This document shows, piece by piece, positions 42,857 through 50,474 of a DNA stretch of 64,000 bases. The stretch covers positions 22,449 through 86,448 of the forward strand of contig ONKA01000014.1 of the NCBI GenBank assembly GCA_900318265.1, given 5' to 3'. Position 1 is the stretch's first letter. Each line of letters opens with the position of its first letter. The position numbers and the translations under genes are program-made. A model generated the notes under the pieces. The model saw only the letters and a program-made list of their open reading frames with translations, did no database searches and was not told the origin of the DNA. The stretch comes from an uncultured Bacteroidales bacterium (GTDB lineage Bacteria > Bacteroidota > Bacteroidia > Bacteroidales > F082).

Positions 42857-44917
42857 ATGAAAAAACTGATGATTTGCATTGGAATGGCTGCCGCTTTGGT
42901 GGGTTGTGCCCCTAAAGAGGAGCAACAAAAACCCGCTGAACAGCCCCAGCCCAAAGAGGAATTCAAGTATCTGGTGGACGAGTTCGCCGACTTGAGGATC
43001 ATGCGTTACCAGATTCCGGAATGGGACCAGTTGACGCTGCAACAGAAGAGTTACATCTATTATCTCGGTGAGGCGGCCAAATGCGGTCGCGATATCCTTG
43101 CCGACCAGAACTTCAAGTACAACCTGGTGGTCCGCAAGACCATCGAGGCCGTGCTGAACTCGTATCAAGGCGACCGTGAGAGTGCTGATTTCCAGAATTT
43201 CGTGGTCTATGCTAAGCGGGTGTTCTTCAGCAACGGCATCCATCACCATTATGCCGAGGACAAGTTCTTCCCTGAGGTCAGCGAGGCCTATTTCGCCGAT
43301 TTGGTGAAAGGCAGCGACGCCAGCCTGCTCCCGCTCAATGAGGGCGAGACCGTCGACGACTTCATCGCCTTCCTGACGCCCGTGGTCTTCGACAAGGAAC
43401 TCTACAAGATGCGCCGTAGCAGCGAGGACGACATCATCGTCAACTCGGCCGTGAACTTCTATGAAGGCGACATCCGTAAGGGCGATGTGGAAGCCTTTTA
43501 CAACAAGATGCGCAAGCCCAACGACGAAACACCGATCAGCTATGGGTTGAACTCCAAGCTGGTGAAGAAAGACGGTAAGATTTACGAAGACGTCTACAAG
43601 GCTGACGGTCTGTATGGCGAGGCCATCCAAGCCATCATCGGCTGGCTGCAGAAGGCCAACGAGGTGGCGGAGAACGACAGCCAACGCAACTACACGCAGA
43701 AGCTCATCGACTATTACACCACGGGCGACCTGAAGACCTGGGACGAATACAACATCGCTTGGGTGCAGGACTCCGTCTCGCACATTGACTTCGTGAACGG
43801 CTTCATCGAGGACTATGGCGACCCGATGGGCATGAAGGCCACCTGGGAGGCCGTCGTCGACTTCAAGGACCTTGAGGCTACCGTGCGTTCCAACACCATC
43901 AGCGAGAACGCCCAGTGGTTTGAGGACCATTCGCCCGTCGACCCGCGCTTCAAGAAAGAGGAGTGCAAGGGTGTGTCGGCCAAGAGCATCATCGTCACCA
44001 CGCTGGGTGGCGACTGCTTCCCCTCGCCCCCGATTGGCATCAACCTGCCCAACGCCGACTGGATCCGCAAGGAATATGGCTCCAAGTCGGTGACCATCAC
44101 CAACCTGATGGAAGCCTACGACAAGGCCGCCGACGAATGCCCGAGGAGTGCCCTCAAGGAGTTCGCCTACACACAGGAAGAAGTCGATCTCTGCAAGAAA
44201 TACGGTTCCGATGCCGATGTGGTGCATACCAACCTGCATGAGTGCTTGGGCCACGGCTCAGGCAAACTGTTGCCTGGCACACAGCCTGGCGCCTTGAAGG
44301 AGTTCAGCTCGACGCTTGAGGAAGCCCGTGCTGATCTCTTTGGCCTGTACTATCTGGCAGAGCCTAGGATGGTGGAGCTGGGTGTGATGCCCGACGCCGA
44401 GGCTTATAAGGCCGAGTACTGCTCCTATATCCGCAACGGCATGATGTCGCAGCTGGCTCGTGTGGAGCTGGGCAAGGACGTCACCGAGGCGCACATGCAG
44501 AACCGCAAACTCATCTCCGAGTGGTGCTACGAGCATGGCAAGGAAGCCAACGTCATCGAGAAGAAGGTGGAGAACGGCAAGACCTACTTCGTCATCAACG
44601 ACTTCGAGGCTTTGCGTGGCTTGTTTGGCGAGCTGTTGGCCGAGATCCAGCGCATCAAGAGCGAAGGCGACTATGCCGCAGGCAAGGCCATCGTGGAAAA
44701 GTATGCTGTGAAGGTCGATCCCGAGCTACACAAGGAAGTCAAAGAGCGTTACAACGCCTTGGGCCTGAAGCCCTACGGTGGTTTCATCAATCCCGAGATT
44801 GTGCCTGTCGTGGAAAACGGCCAAGTGGTCGACTACAAGGTCGAGTATCCTTCCGATTTCGTGGCGCAGCACCTGAAATATGGCAAGGAGTATAGCTTCT
44901 TGAAGGCGAAGCATTAA
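42857..44917 (+). CDS. Dipeptidyl-peptidase III (M49) lipoprotein
   Basis: A 686-residue zinc metallopeptidase that removes dipeptides from small peptides. Signal MKKLMICIGMAAALVGC gives lipid attachment at Cys17. The M49 zinc motif is HECLGHGSGKLLP (His461, Glu462, His466; the HExxGH pattern) and the second ligand motif is LEEARADLFGLYYL. Substrate-binding conserved segments VTTLGGDCFPSPPIGINLPNA-like and GSKSVTITNL are also present. It probably digests peptides in the periplasm or at the surface. A terminator follows 23 bases downstream. Confidence 0.93.
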   Translation: MKKLMICIGMAAALVGCAPKEEQQKPAEQPQPKEEFKYLVDEFADLRIMRYQIPEWDQLTLQQKSYIYYLGEAAKCGRDILADQNFKYNLVVRKTIEAVLNSYQGDRESADFQNFVVYAKRVFFSNGIHHHYAEDKFFPEVSEAYFADLVKGSDASLLPLNEGETVDDFIAFLTPVVFDKELYKMRRSSEDDIIVNSAVNFYEGDIRKGDVEAFYNKMRKPNDETPISYGLNSKLVKKDGKIYEDVYKADGLYGEAIQAIIGWLQKANEVAENDSQRNYTQKLIDYYTTGDLKTWDEYNIAWVQDSVSHIDFVNGFIEDYGDPMGMKATWEAVVDFKDLEATVRSNTISENAQWFEDHSPVDPRFKKEECKGVSAKSIIVTTLGGDCFPSPPIGINLPNADWIRKEYGSKSVTITNLMEAYDKAADECPRSALKEFAYTQEEVDLCKKYGSDADVVHTNLHECLGHGSGKLLPGTQPGALKEFSSTLEEARADLFGLYYLAEPRMVELGVMPDAEAYKAEYCSYIRNGMMSQLARVELGKDVTEAHMQNRKLISEWCYEHGKEANVIEKKVENGKTYFVINDFEALRGLFGELLAEIQRIKSEGDYAAGKAIVEKYAVKVDPELHKEVKERYNALGLKPYGGFINPEIVPVVENGQVVDYKVEYPSDFVAQHLKYGKEYSFLKAKH

Positions 44918-44940
44918 GCAGGAAGGAAGAATAACATTGA

Positions 44941-44971
44941 GTCCTCGGCATCGTGATGTCGAGGACTTTTT
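44941..44971 (+). terminator. Terminator of the M49 peptidase gene
   Basis: GTCCTCG (44941-44947) G CATC, GT loop, GATG T CGAGGAC (to 44966), then TTTTTG. Confidence 0.9.
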
Positions 44972-45092
44972 GTTTTAAGGGAATTTCTAAATTGCTCCGT
45001 AGGAGCTTTCGTTTAATAATAAAATTCAAGTTTTGCCCATCCTTTCATTTTTGCACACCCTCCTTTTTTTGTGATATGCCTGAAATTATGCT

Positions 45093-45100
45093 TACCTTTG
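45093..45100 (+). promoter_or_regulatory. -7 promoter box for the 45.1-kb gene
   Basis: TACCTTTG, with the predicted start codon at 45106, only 5 bases after its end. Confidence 0.65.
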
Positions 45101-45105
45101 CACCC

Positions 45106-46407
45106 ATGAACAGCCTTTACGAAATCAACAGACGGAAAGAATACCAAGCAGGATTGCAACATGCCTTTGAGATGCCTCTGCCAGAGAACTTCAAACTTGA
45201 TTATGAAGAGATTATGGCAGATGAAGAGACCAGTTTGGCTACCAAAGAAACCTTGCTGCTTTGGCGGACTATCATAGGACCTTTCAATAATACCCTCGCT
45301 TATGTCGTCAACAACAGGCTTATCCTTGAAGCATTGCCCTACATCATCCGTGACGACTCCGACGACAGTGATATCATGCTAGCCGAAGAAATGTTCGATG
45401 TGTTGCAGCGGCTCAACAAGGCTATAGCCAAGGCTTTTATCGCCACGGTGAAAGGCCGTTCAGGTTGTATCGAAAGCCTTTACAGGGCTTTGGTTGAGCA
45501 TGACGAGAAGGCTTTTGTGCGGTTGTTGAGCGACACCAGCTGTGATGCCACGCCTTTGGCGCGCCTTTGCCGTGGCTGTTGGGAAGATACTCGTATGGGT
45601 TTCGCAATTGGGAATGAGAGCCTGCCCTATTATCTCGACTATTTGTCTGAGCTGCCTTTTGACCAGAATGACCACGATGAGCAGGATGTGCAGCATGCCG
45701 TGCAGCGGCTACGGCCTGACTGTGAACTGATTCAAGACCTTGATGATCCCGACATTGATAATCGTCTGGAACAGTACTTCAGGGATTTGCGTGTTTTTAA
45801 CGAGGCACATTTCCGTATGAGCGTGCATTACTATCAGGACAGCTACGAGGATTTCAAGGCTGATGAGAAGCAACTGCTCGACAGCCTTTTGCAGCGACCC
45901 GAGGTGCAACCGATGCTGGCATTCGAAGAAAGGGAGAAGGAGGCTGTCTCAAAAAGTGTTGAGGAAACACCTTTCCTTTTGTCCAAGGATTATTTTGACT
46001 GGGGTCATTGCTCCAACATGCCGACGGAGTATTTTTACCTGAAAAATGTCGTGCGCAACAAGGGAGTTTCGGTTTTGGCTGATTTCATCAACTATCTGGC
46101 AGACAAGGGTTACATCGAAGACCGTATTGCTGTAAAGGAGCTGTTGGCATATCGTTTGACTGGCCGCTGCCGTCCCGAGGGTAATCTTCCGACGATAGAA
46201 TGGCACGGCAAGAACGGCAAGTCCTACGAGTTGATTTACCTCGTCCGTTTCCTTTCCGACAGAGGCGACTATCGCAAGATGCGCCGTTTCTTCACCGGTC
46301 CCGAGTGGGTGAAAGACCGCGACAGCAGCTATGCCAACTCGGCCGATTCGGAGTTCAGGAAGCAGATGTCGGAGTTCTATCCCGAGGCTTGCAAGTTTGT
46401 GGTTTGA
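45106..46407 (+). CDS. Unrecognised protein, 433 aa
   Basis: A 433-residue protein, probably cytoplasmic, without signal peptide or membrane helix. The start at 45106 (MNSLYEINRRKEYQAGLQHAF) is chosen because the longer in-frame extension lies upstream of the promoter box. It is acidic and helix-rich (DDSDDSDIMLAEEMFDVLQRLNK, DVQHAVQRLRPDCELIQDLDDPDI), with a C-terminal section WHGKNGKSYELIYLVRFLSDRGDYRKMRRFFTGPEW that looks conserved. I do not recognise the family; a Bacteroidota-specific DUF is likely. Transcription probably starts at or next to the ATG (leaderless). Confidence 0.65.
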   Translation: MNSLYEINRRKEYQAGLQHAFEMPLPENFKLDYEEIMADEETSLATKETLLLWRTIIGPFNNTLAYVVNNRLILEALPYIIRDDSDDSDIMLAEEMFDVLQRLNKAIAKAFIATVKGRSGCIESLYRALVEHDEKAFVRLLSDTSCDATPLARLCRGCWEDTRMGFAIGNESLPYYLDYLSELPFDQNDHDEQDVQHAVQRLRPDCELIQDLDDPDIDNRLEQYFRDLRVFNEAHFRMSVHYYQDSYEDFKADEKQLLDSLLQRPEVQPMLAFEEREKEAVSKSVEETPFLLSKDYFDWGHCSNMPTEYFYLKNVVRNKGVSVLADFINYLADKGYIEDRIAVKELLAYRLTGRCRPEGNLPTIEWHGKNGKSYELIYLVRFLSDRGDYRKMRRFFTGPEWVKDRDSSYANSADSEFRKQMSEFYPEACKFVV

Positions 46408-46519
46408 ACTCTTTTTTTTCGACACGAATGTCCATAAATTATCCATTAGTTGTTCAGAAATTATTTGTGATAATTCGTGTCAAATTCATGGTAATTCGTG
46501 TTTAAGAAAAACTATCTAT
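46408..46519. other. AT-rich intergenic region with AATTCGTG repeats
   Basis: Contains GATAATTCGTGTC and GTAATTCGTGTTT, two AATTCGTG units, a repeat often seen in Bacteroidota. No gene or hairpin terminator is clear, apart from the T run after the 45.1-kb gene stop. Confidence 0.4.
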
Positions 46520-46571
46520 TACTATAATTCACTACATTCCATTGCCGCCCGGCAGAAAGCCTTTACTTTCG
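46520..46571 (+). promoter_or_regulatory. Promoter with 25-bp upstream element (copy 1)
   Basis: TACTATAATTCACTACATTC starts a 25-base element ending CATTG at 46544, where TTG acts as -33. The -7 box TACTTTCG is at 46564-46571, 19 bases later. A near-identical module is at 51589-51640. Confidence 0.55.
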
Positions 46572-46575
46572 CGCC

Positions 46576-46773
46576 ATGCAAGGCAAGAATGAGTATATGA
46601 CCAACGAGCAGTCCACGAAAAATGTGCGGGTGTCTGTGGCGGTAAGGAAAGAATTGCTATCTTTGCGGCATCGCTTCGGCGAAAGGACATCTTGCGAAGG
46701 ACGTTTGACGACGCAGTTCCGACTGGTAAACCTTATTATTATAGGGCGTGGACTGCTTTTCCTCATTTTTTGA
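46576..46773 (+). CDS. Doubtful small ORF
   Basis: A 65-codon frame (MQGKNEYMTNEQSTKNVRVS to LIIIGRGLLFLIF) starting about where transcription would begin. It has no recognised domain and its second half overlaps the structured RNA at 46672-46830, whose base pairing would constrain the codons. It is listed because the promoter context is good, but it may be a spurious reading frame. Confidence 0.25.
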   Translation: MQGKNEYMTNEQSTKNVRVSVAVRKELLSLRHRFGERTSCEGRLTTQFRLVNLIIIGRGLLFLIF

Positions 46774-46830
46774 TACGGTTTACCAGAGCCATCCAGCGGA
46801 ATGAGAAAAGTTGGGACGCGCTCTTTTTTT
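46672..46830 (+). ncRNA. Compact structured RNA with kissing-loop potential
   Basis: Follows the -7 box TATCTTTG (46658-46665). Hairpin D: GCAGT, CC (46713-46720) with GG, ACTGC (46750-46756). Hairpin E: TTTTCCTCATT (46757-46767) with AATGAGAAAA (46800-46809). The loop of D contains CTGGTAAACC (46723-46732) and the loop of E contains its exact complement GGTTTACCAG (46777-46786). A run of seven T (46824-46830) follows CGCGCTC. No Rfam family is recognised. Confidence 0.5.
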
Positions 46831-46921
46831 ATGCATTGGTTGTAACGGAAGAAAACCGAATGACAAATGAAAAAAACGAAGAAAAAATATCGACGAACTG
46901 AGCATTAGTCTGAAAAATGAC

Positions 46922-46929
46922 TATATTTG
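46922..46929 (+). promoter_or_regulatory. -7 promoter box for structured leader RNA B
   Basis: TATATTTG; the RNA would begin near 46936. Confidence 0.6.
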
Positions 46930-46935
46930 CAAGCG

Positions 46936-47187
46936 GGTTGGGGGAGAAATCCCGACTCGGCAAGGAAGGCATTCCTATAGTCCCAAACTATGAAATCGCC
47001 AATTTTGAGTTACGAGGGACGAGGACTAATGCTCACTTTCTGTTTTTGTTATCAACCCGGTGTGTGAAACACCTGCTTGAGATAAAAACGAGCGTGAGGT
47101 ATTTGTTTCTTCAGTTCATTTCGTAACGGGTGTTTGGCGATACCTATAGTTTGATGGACTTGACAGAATCGAGTCTCACGCTTTTCT
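46936..47187 (+). ncRNA. Structured leader RNA, copy B (unrecognised family)
   Basis: Same plan as copy A. P1 AAACTATG/TATAGTTT (46985-46992/47145-47152), P2 TCGCCAA/TTGGCGA (46996-47002/47134-47140), an extra helix GTTACGA/TCGTAAC (47009-47015/47121-47127), P5 CTCAC/GTGAG (47032-47036/47094-47098) with an inserted hairpin. The tail CTCACGC (47175-47181) pairs with GCGTGAG (47092-47098) before TTTTCTT. Conserved with A: ACGAGrGA, AATGCTCAC, GCGTGAG, ATACC and TCACGCTTTT. Two further 5' hairpins occur at 46938-46960 and 46963-46976. It precedes a lipoprotein operon. Confidence 0.6.
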
Positions 47188-47263
47188 TGTGCCATACTAA
47201 AAAGTATAAAGTCGGCCTCGGTGGGATTTGCCGGCGATGAAGATGAAAAAGAAAGGACATATT

Positions 47264-48319
47264 ATGCCGATTAAACACAAAAAAGAGTTTCATTTTATCC
47301 AAATCAAAAAGTTTGCGATTTGTTTTTCCATGTTTTTATTATGCGTTGCCTGTGGAAACGATGGAAATCAAAGCAAGTTGGCAAATTATGGAAATGCAGT
47401 TGAAGAAGATGACAATACTGTTGTGAATGCCATCGAACAAGCCAAACCGACAATAATGGTTCTTCCGAGTGACAATTTGCTGCAAACTTATGACGCTTTG
47501 AAAACCGTGTCGTATAATGGGGCAGATTATTTGGATCGTGACTATTCCAAATATCTTTTGGCCAATCCTGACAATAAAGCTGTAATCTCAGTAATTCAGA
47601 ATGAGTTTGTGCAATTGGACTATCCTTTGACAGATCTAGAGCAGACACTGAAGTCTTTAAATAATCGCACTGCAACCGATTTGGCTGATGATGTGGCGCA
47701 AGATGCAAAGACTTTGCTTTTGCAGACGGCTTCTCCCGACATCATCATAGAATTGGATTATGATTGTAAATTTGACCCAACTGACCCTAATTTCCGTAAA
47801 GACCTGTCATATACCATAACAGCGTTTGATGCCTATACAAATAAGGCGTTTTCGTCTAAGACTATGAAAGAAAGCGTATCGGAGAACATTGCAAAGACTT
47901 TTTCACAATCCTTCCACAAAAACATGAAAGAGATGGAAACGGAAATTGGAAGATATTTCCGCAATATCGTTGTGTCGGGTCGAGAGATAACTGTACGGTT
48001 TACTGTGGCTAAAAAATCGAAAATCAATTTGGCGAGTGAGAGTATCACGGGCGACACCTATGCCGACTGGATTATGGACTATATGGACTTGAATACGAAA
48101 AAAGGTGCTTATAAACTGCAAAGCAACACCGATTATGAATTGTATTTCGTCAATGTTCGCATCCCTGCTTTGCAAGATGACGGAACGCAATACAACGCTT
48201 ATAAATGGGCTCGCGAACTGATACGAGAGTTTAAATCAGAGTGTGGCGTGAATTGTTCCAATAAAGTGCAAGGTTTGGGCGATGTCCAAATAATGATGAA
48301 CGGATTATTAAACAAATAA
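47264..48319 (+). CDS. Lipoprotein resembling DUF6175
   Basis: A 351-residue lipoprotein. Start at 47264 (MPIKHKKEFHFIQIKKFAIC) has AAAGGA seven bases upstream; alternative ATGs at 47237 and 47243 are in frame. The lipobox is LCVAC. Conserved stretches include PTIMVLPSDNLLQT, IIELDYD, AFDAYTNKAFSSKTMK, DLNTKKGAYKL, and DVQIMMNGLLNK at the end, reminiscent of DUF6175. First gene of a three-gene operon in AT-rich DNA behind leader RNA B. Function unknown; envelope or secreted. Confidence 0.65.
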   Translation: MPIKHKKEFHFIQIKKFAICFSMFLLCVACGNDGNQSKLANYGNAVEEDDNTVVNAIEQAKPTIMVLPSDNLLQTYDALKTVSYNGADYLDRDYSKYLLANPDNKAVISVIQNEFVQLDYPLTDLEQTLKSLNNRTATDLADDVAQDAKTLLLQTASPDIIIELDYDCKFDPTDPNFRKDLSYTITAFDAYTNKAFSSKTMKESVSENIAKTFSQSFHKNMKEMETEIGRYFRNIVVSGREITVRFTVAKKSKINLASESITGDTYADWIMDYMDLNTKKGAYKLQSNTDYELYFVNVRIPALQDDGTQYNAYKWARELIREFKSECGVNCSNKVQGLGDVQIMMNGLLNK

Positions 48320-48331
48320 ACGTAATACAAA

Positions 48332-49537
48332 ATGAAAAAGTTGGTTAATACTATCGTAATTATCATCTGTTTAGTAGGTGTCACTGCAATTTGTTTTTTG
48401 TTTGTAGGATGCAGTGGCAACAGCGGACGGCAACAAGGTGTTGTCTATCAGCCTAAACCTAAAAGCAGTACAATGACTGCAGAAGAAAGACAAGCTGCAA
48501 TTGCTAAACAAAAAGCGGCTTTGAATGGTTATGTTGACTCGGTTACTTATAACAACGCTGTCAAACTGACTATTTTAGTGCCAAAGATGACAGAAGATTT
48601 CCCATTGCAAGCTGCAGAAGCTTTGGCTTCACGAATGTTGCAAATTACTGCGGCAAATGGCATTGCAGGATATGGTGGTGATCCTTCTTTTGTGTTGGCT
48701 ACGCTTATCACACCCCTGCAAAGAGGTGTTACAAGCAGTGTGCCAGCGAAGAAATACACGAAATACAGTTTTAATTTTTATGTAGCCAACCTTATTACAG
48801 GAGATGTGTTTGGCTCAATCTCTGAAGAAAAAATGGGAGTTGGGGATTCTGAAGATTTAGCTTGTTTGAACGCCATTCAATCATTAGAAAATGATGATCA
48901 AATTAAATCCTTGTTAAAAGAATCTTCGGAAAAAATTGTTAATTGGTTTGAGGGTAACAAAGCCACTTTCGTTTCAAAAGTGAACCAATACATGCAACTT
49001 GGAGAATACGACAAAGCTTATGCCTTATTGATGTCTGTTCCTGAGGCTGCCACTTCTTGTTTTGCTTTTGCTCAAGAACACGTCAATGAGGCATTCGCGA
49101 AATATCAGGAACAGCAAAGTGAATCATATTACCAAGCAATGCTTGATGCAATGGCTAGTGACGAGCATTATAATCCGACGGCAGGTGCTTATATGAGATC
49201 AATTCCTATTAATTCGCCAATATATGCTAAAGCTTCAGATGCCTATCAAAATTATGTGTCGCGTTGCAAGGATGTTGAAGATGCCAAACGGGCTCATGAA
49301 ATGTATAAAGAACAAGAAAGTCTAGCGATAGAACGCATAAAAGTGGAAGCTGATCTAAAAGCTAATGAGGCACTTCTTGTTCAAAGCCAAACTGCCGCAC
49401 AAAACCAAATTGAAGGAGCCCAGTCACAGGGCGGCGGATTCAAGGAGATTGTGACGGATATCATTACCGACAAGGCAGTTTCCTTGGTTTCTTTTGGCGT
49501 AGACAGATTGTTAGGCTGTCTAGGATTATTCATTTAA
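48332..49537 (+). CDS. Lipoprotein, 401 aa, unknown function
   Basis: A 401-residue lipoprotein with an unusually long hydrophobic signal and lipobox FVGC (about residue 27). The middle (QAAEALASRMLQITAANGIAGYG, NFYVANLITGDVFGSISEEKMGVGDSEDLACLNAIQSL) resembles a domain of bacterial outer-membrane assembly lipoproteins, but I do not recognise it. The second half is long and helical, probably coiled coil (KRAHEMYKEQESLAIERIKVEADLKANE), ending with a Gly-rich hydrophobic tail. The start is 13 bases after the preceding stop. Probably works with its two neighbours. Confidence 0.6.
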   Translation: MKKLVNTIVIIICLVGVTAICFLFVGCSGNSGRQQGVVYQPKPKSSTMTAEERQAAIAKQKAALNGYVDSVTYNNAVKLTILVPKMTEDFPLQAAEALASRMLQITAANGIAGYGGDPSFVLATLITPLQRGVTSSVPAKKYTKYSFNFYVANLITGDVFGSISEEKMGVGDSEDLACLNAIQSLENDDQIKSLLKESSEKIVNWFEGNKATFVSKVNQYMQLGEYDKAYALLMSVPEAATSCFAFAQEHVNEAFAKYQEQQSESYYQAMLDAMASDEHYNPTAGAYMRSIPINSPIYAKASDAYQNYVSRCKDVEDAKRAHEMYKEQESLAIERIKVEADLKANEALLVQSQTAAQNQIEGAQSQGGGFKEIVTDIITDKAVSLVSFGVDRLLGCLGLFI

Positions 49538-49551
49538 AAAAAACATGAACT

Positions 49552-50160
49552 ATGAAAACAGCATTTAAAATTATAGGATGGATTTTGTTTGGAGTATCTC
49601 TTTTCGTGGGAGCCATTTTTGGAATAGAGTATCTTTACGAGGATGTGTTTGACAAAAGAGCCCAAATAGAGCGTGCGATCAACAAACGTGATTTCAGCAA
49701 AGCTCATAAGAATTTGAAACTTTTGAAAAACAAAAACAGTGATGATTACGAGCTTTATGCCGACAAATTATTTAATGCTGAAATTTCGTTCCTTTTGAAT
49801 GATAATTCGGAGAATTCTTCGGACAGGTTGCTCGCTGCCCTTGCTGATTATGGAGTTTATGGCTCACCTGTTGCAGGGGTAACAAACAACAAAGATATTA
49901 TCGGCAATAATGAGGAATTTATGCTGTCTGTGTCGAAATTCAATCAAAGGTTAGATGGAGTTATGTCGCGAGCTATTTCTATGAAGAATAAGTATCTTGC
50001 AGAGAAACTATTGAACTTGTATAAGCCTACGTTGACAAAGCAGCTTTATGATTCACATCTTTTCAAAAAAGACGAGTATATTTTTGAGTATTCAGACGAA
50101 CCTAAAGAGAAGGCTAGGTTGGTGTACGAAAGTGCCGTAGCAGATAAAAAGTTTGAGTAA
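49552..50160 (+). CDS. Membrane-anchored protein, 202 aa, unknown function
   Basis: A 202-residue protein with one N-terminal membrane helix (IGWILFGVSLFVGAIFGIEYL) and a soluble helical domain with TPR-like repeats (RDFSKAHKNLKLLKNKNSDD, AEKLLNLYKPTLTK). No recognised family. Third gene of the operon, 14 bases after the previous stop; the three products probably form an envelope complex. A GC-rich hairpin follows its stop. Confidence 0.6.
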   Translation: MKTAFKIIGWILFGVSLFVGAIFGIEYLYEDVFDKRAQIERAINKRDFSKAHKNLKLLKNKNSDDYELYADKLFNAEISFLLNDNSENSSDRLLAALADYGVYGSPVAGVTNNKDIIGNNEEFMLSVSKFNQRLDGVMSRAISMKNKYLAEKLLNLYKPTLTKQLYDSHLFKKDEYIFEYSDEPKEKARLVYESAVADKKFE

Positions 50161-50169
50161 GAAGTGGTT

Positions 50170-50199
50170 GGGGCGGCAGACTATTAAGACCTGCCGCCC
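50170..50199 (+). terminator. Terminator-like hairpin after the lipoprotein operon
   Basis: GGGGCGGCAG (50170-50179) and CTGCCGCCC (50191-50199) enclose ACTATTAAGAC. The following GTCTTTCC is only weakly T-rich. Confidence 0.6.
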
Positions 50200-50202
50200 G
50201 TC

Positions 50203-50366
50203 TTTCCTACCGTGGAATATGTGCATATTACTCAGCGATGAATTCGACGATACGGAAGATGATCCTACCATCCGCTGTTTATTGCAGTTCATCACGGCAT
50301 AAGTTTCGCAGCGATGAGGAAATCAAGCTGCGGCATTAAAAACCCTGTCTTTCTATATTTAGGTGT
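50203..50366. other. Intergenic sequence with possible gene remnant
   Basis: Plus-strand codons from about 50219 to the stop at 50300-50302 read MCILLSDEFDDTEDDPTIRC, then LLQFITA. The SDEFDDT-type ending resembles C-termini of small antitoxins, but no start region is present. The rest holds nothing I can support. Confidence 0.25.
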
Positions 50367-50429
50367 ATTCCATAAAAATCGTGATATTTTCGGAATTGAT
50401 TCCATAAAAATCATGATATTTTCGGAATT
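50367..50429. promoter_or_regulatory. Two 31-bp dyads, predicted operators
   Basis: Copies at 50367-50397 and 50399-50429 differ at one base. Each begins ATTCCATAAAAATC, is centred on rTGAT, and ends TTTTCGGAATT, an imperfect palindrome. The second copy covers the expected -33 of the promoter at 50444. Confidence 0.65.
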
Positions 50430-50443
50430 TAATACTTTTTGTG

Positions 50444-50451
50444 TATATTTG
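50444..50451 (+). promoter_or_regulatory. -7 promoter box for the DUF4143 ATPase gene
   Basis: TATATTTG, 23 bases before the start. Confidence 0.65.
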
Positions 50452-50474
50452 CAGCCGCAATAACACAAATAGAT

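Noticed and set aside
46692-46901. Plus-strand frame of 69 codons
   Set aside because: It crosses the paired stems of the structured RNA and has no start context or recognised domain.
46922-47187. Copy B as tmRNA, RNase P RNA or cobalamin/TPP riboswitch
   Set aside because: No tag ORF with Ala-Ala end, none of the RNase P core motifs, and no consensus riboswitch boxes.
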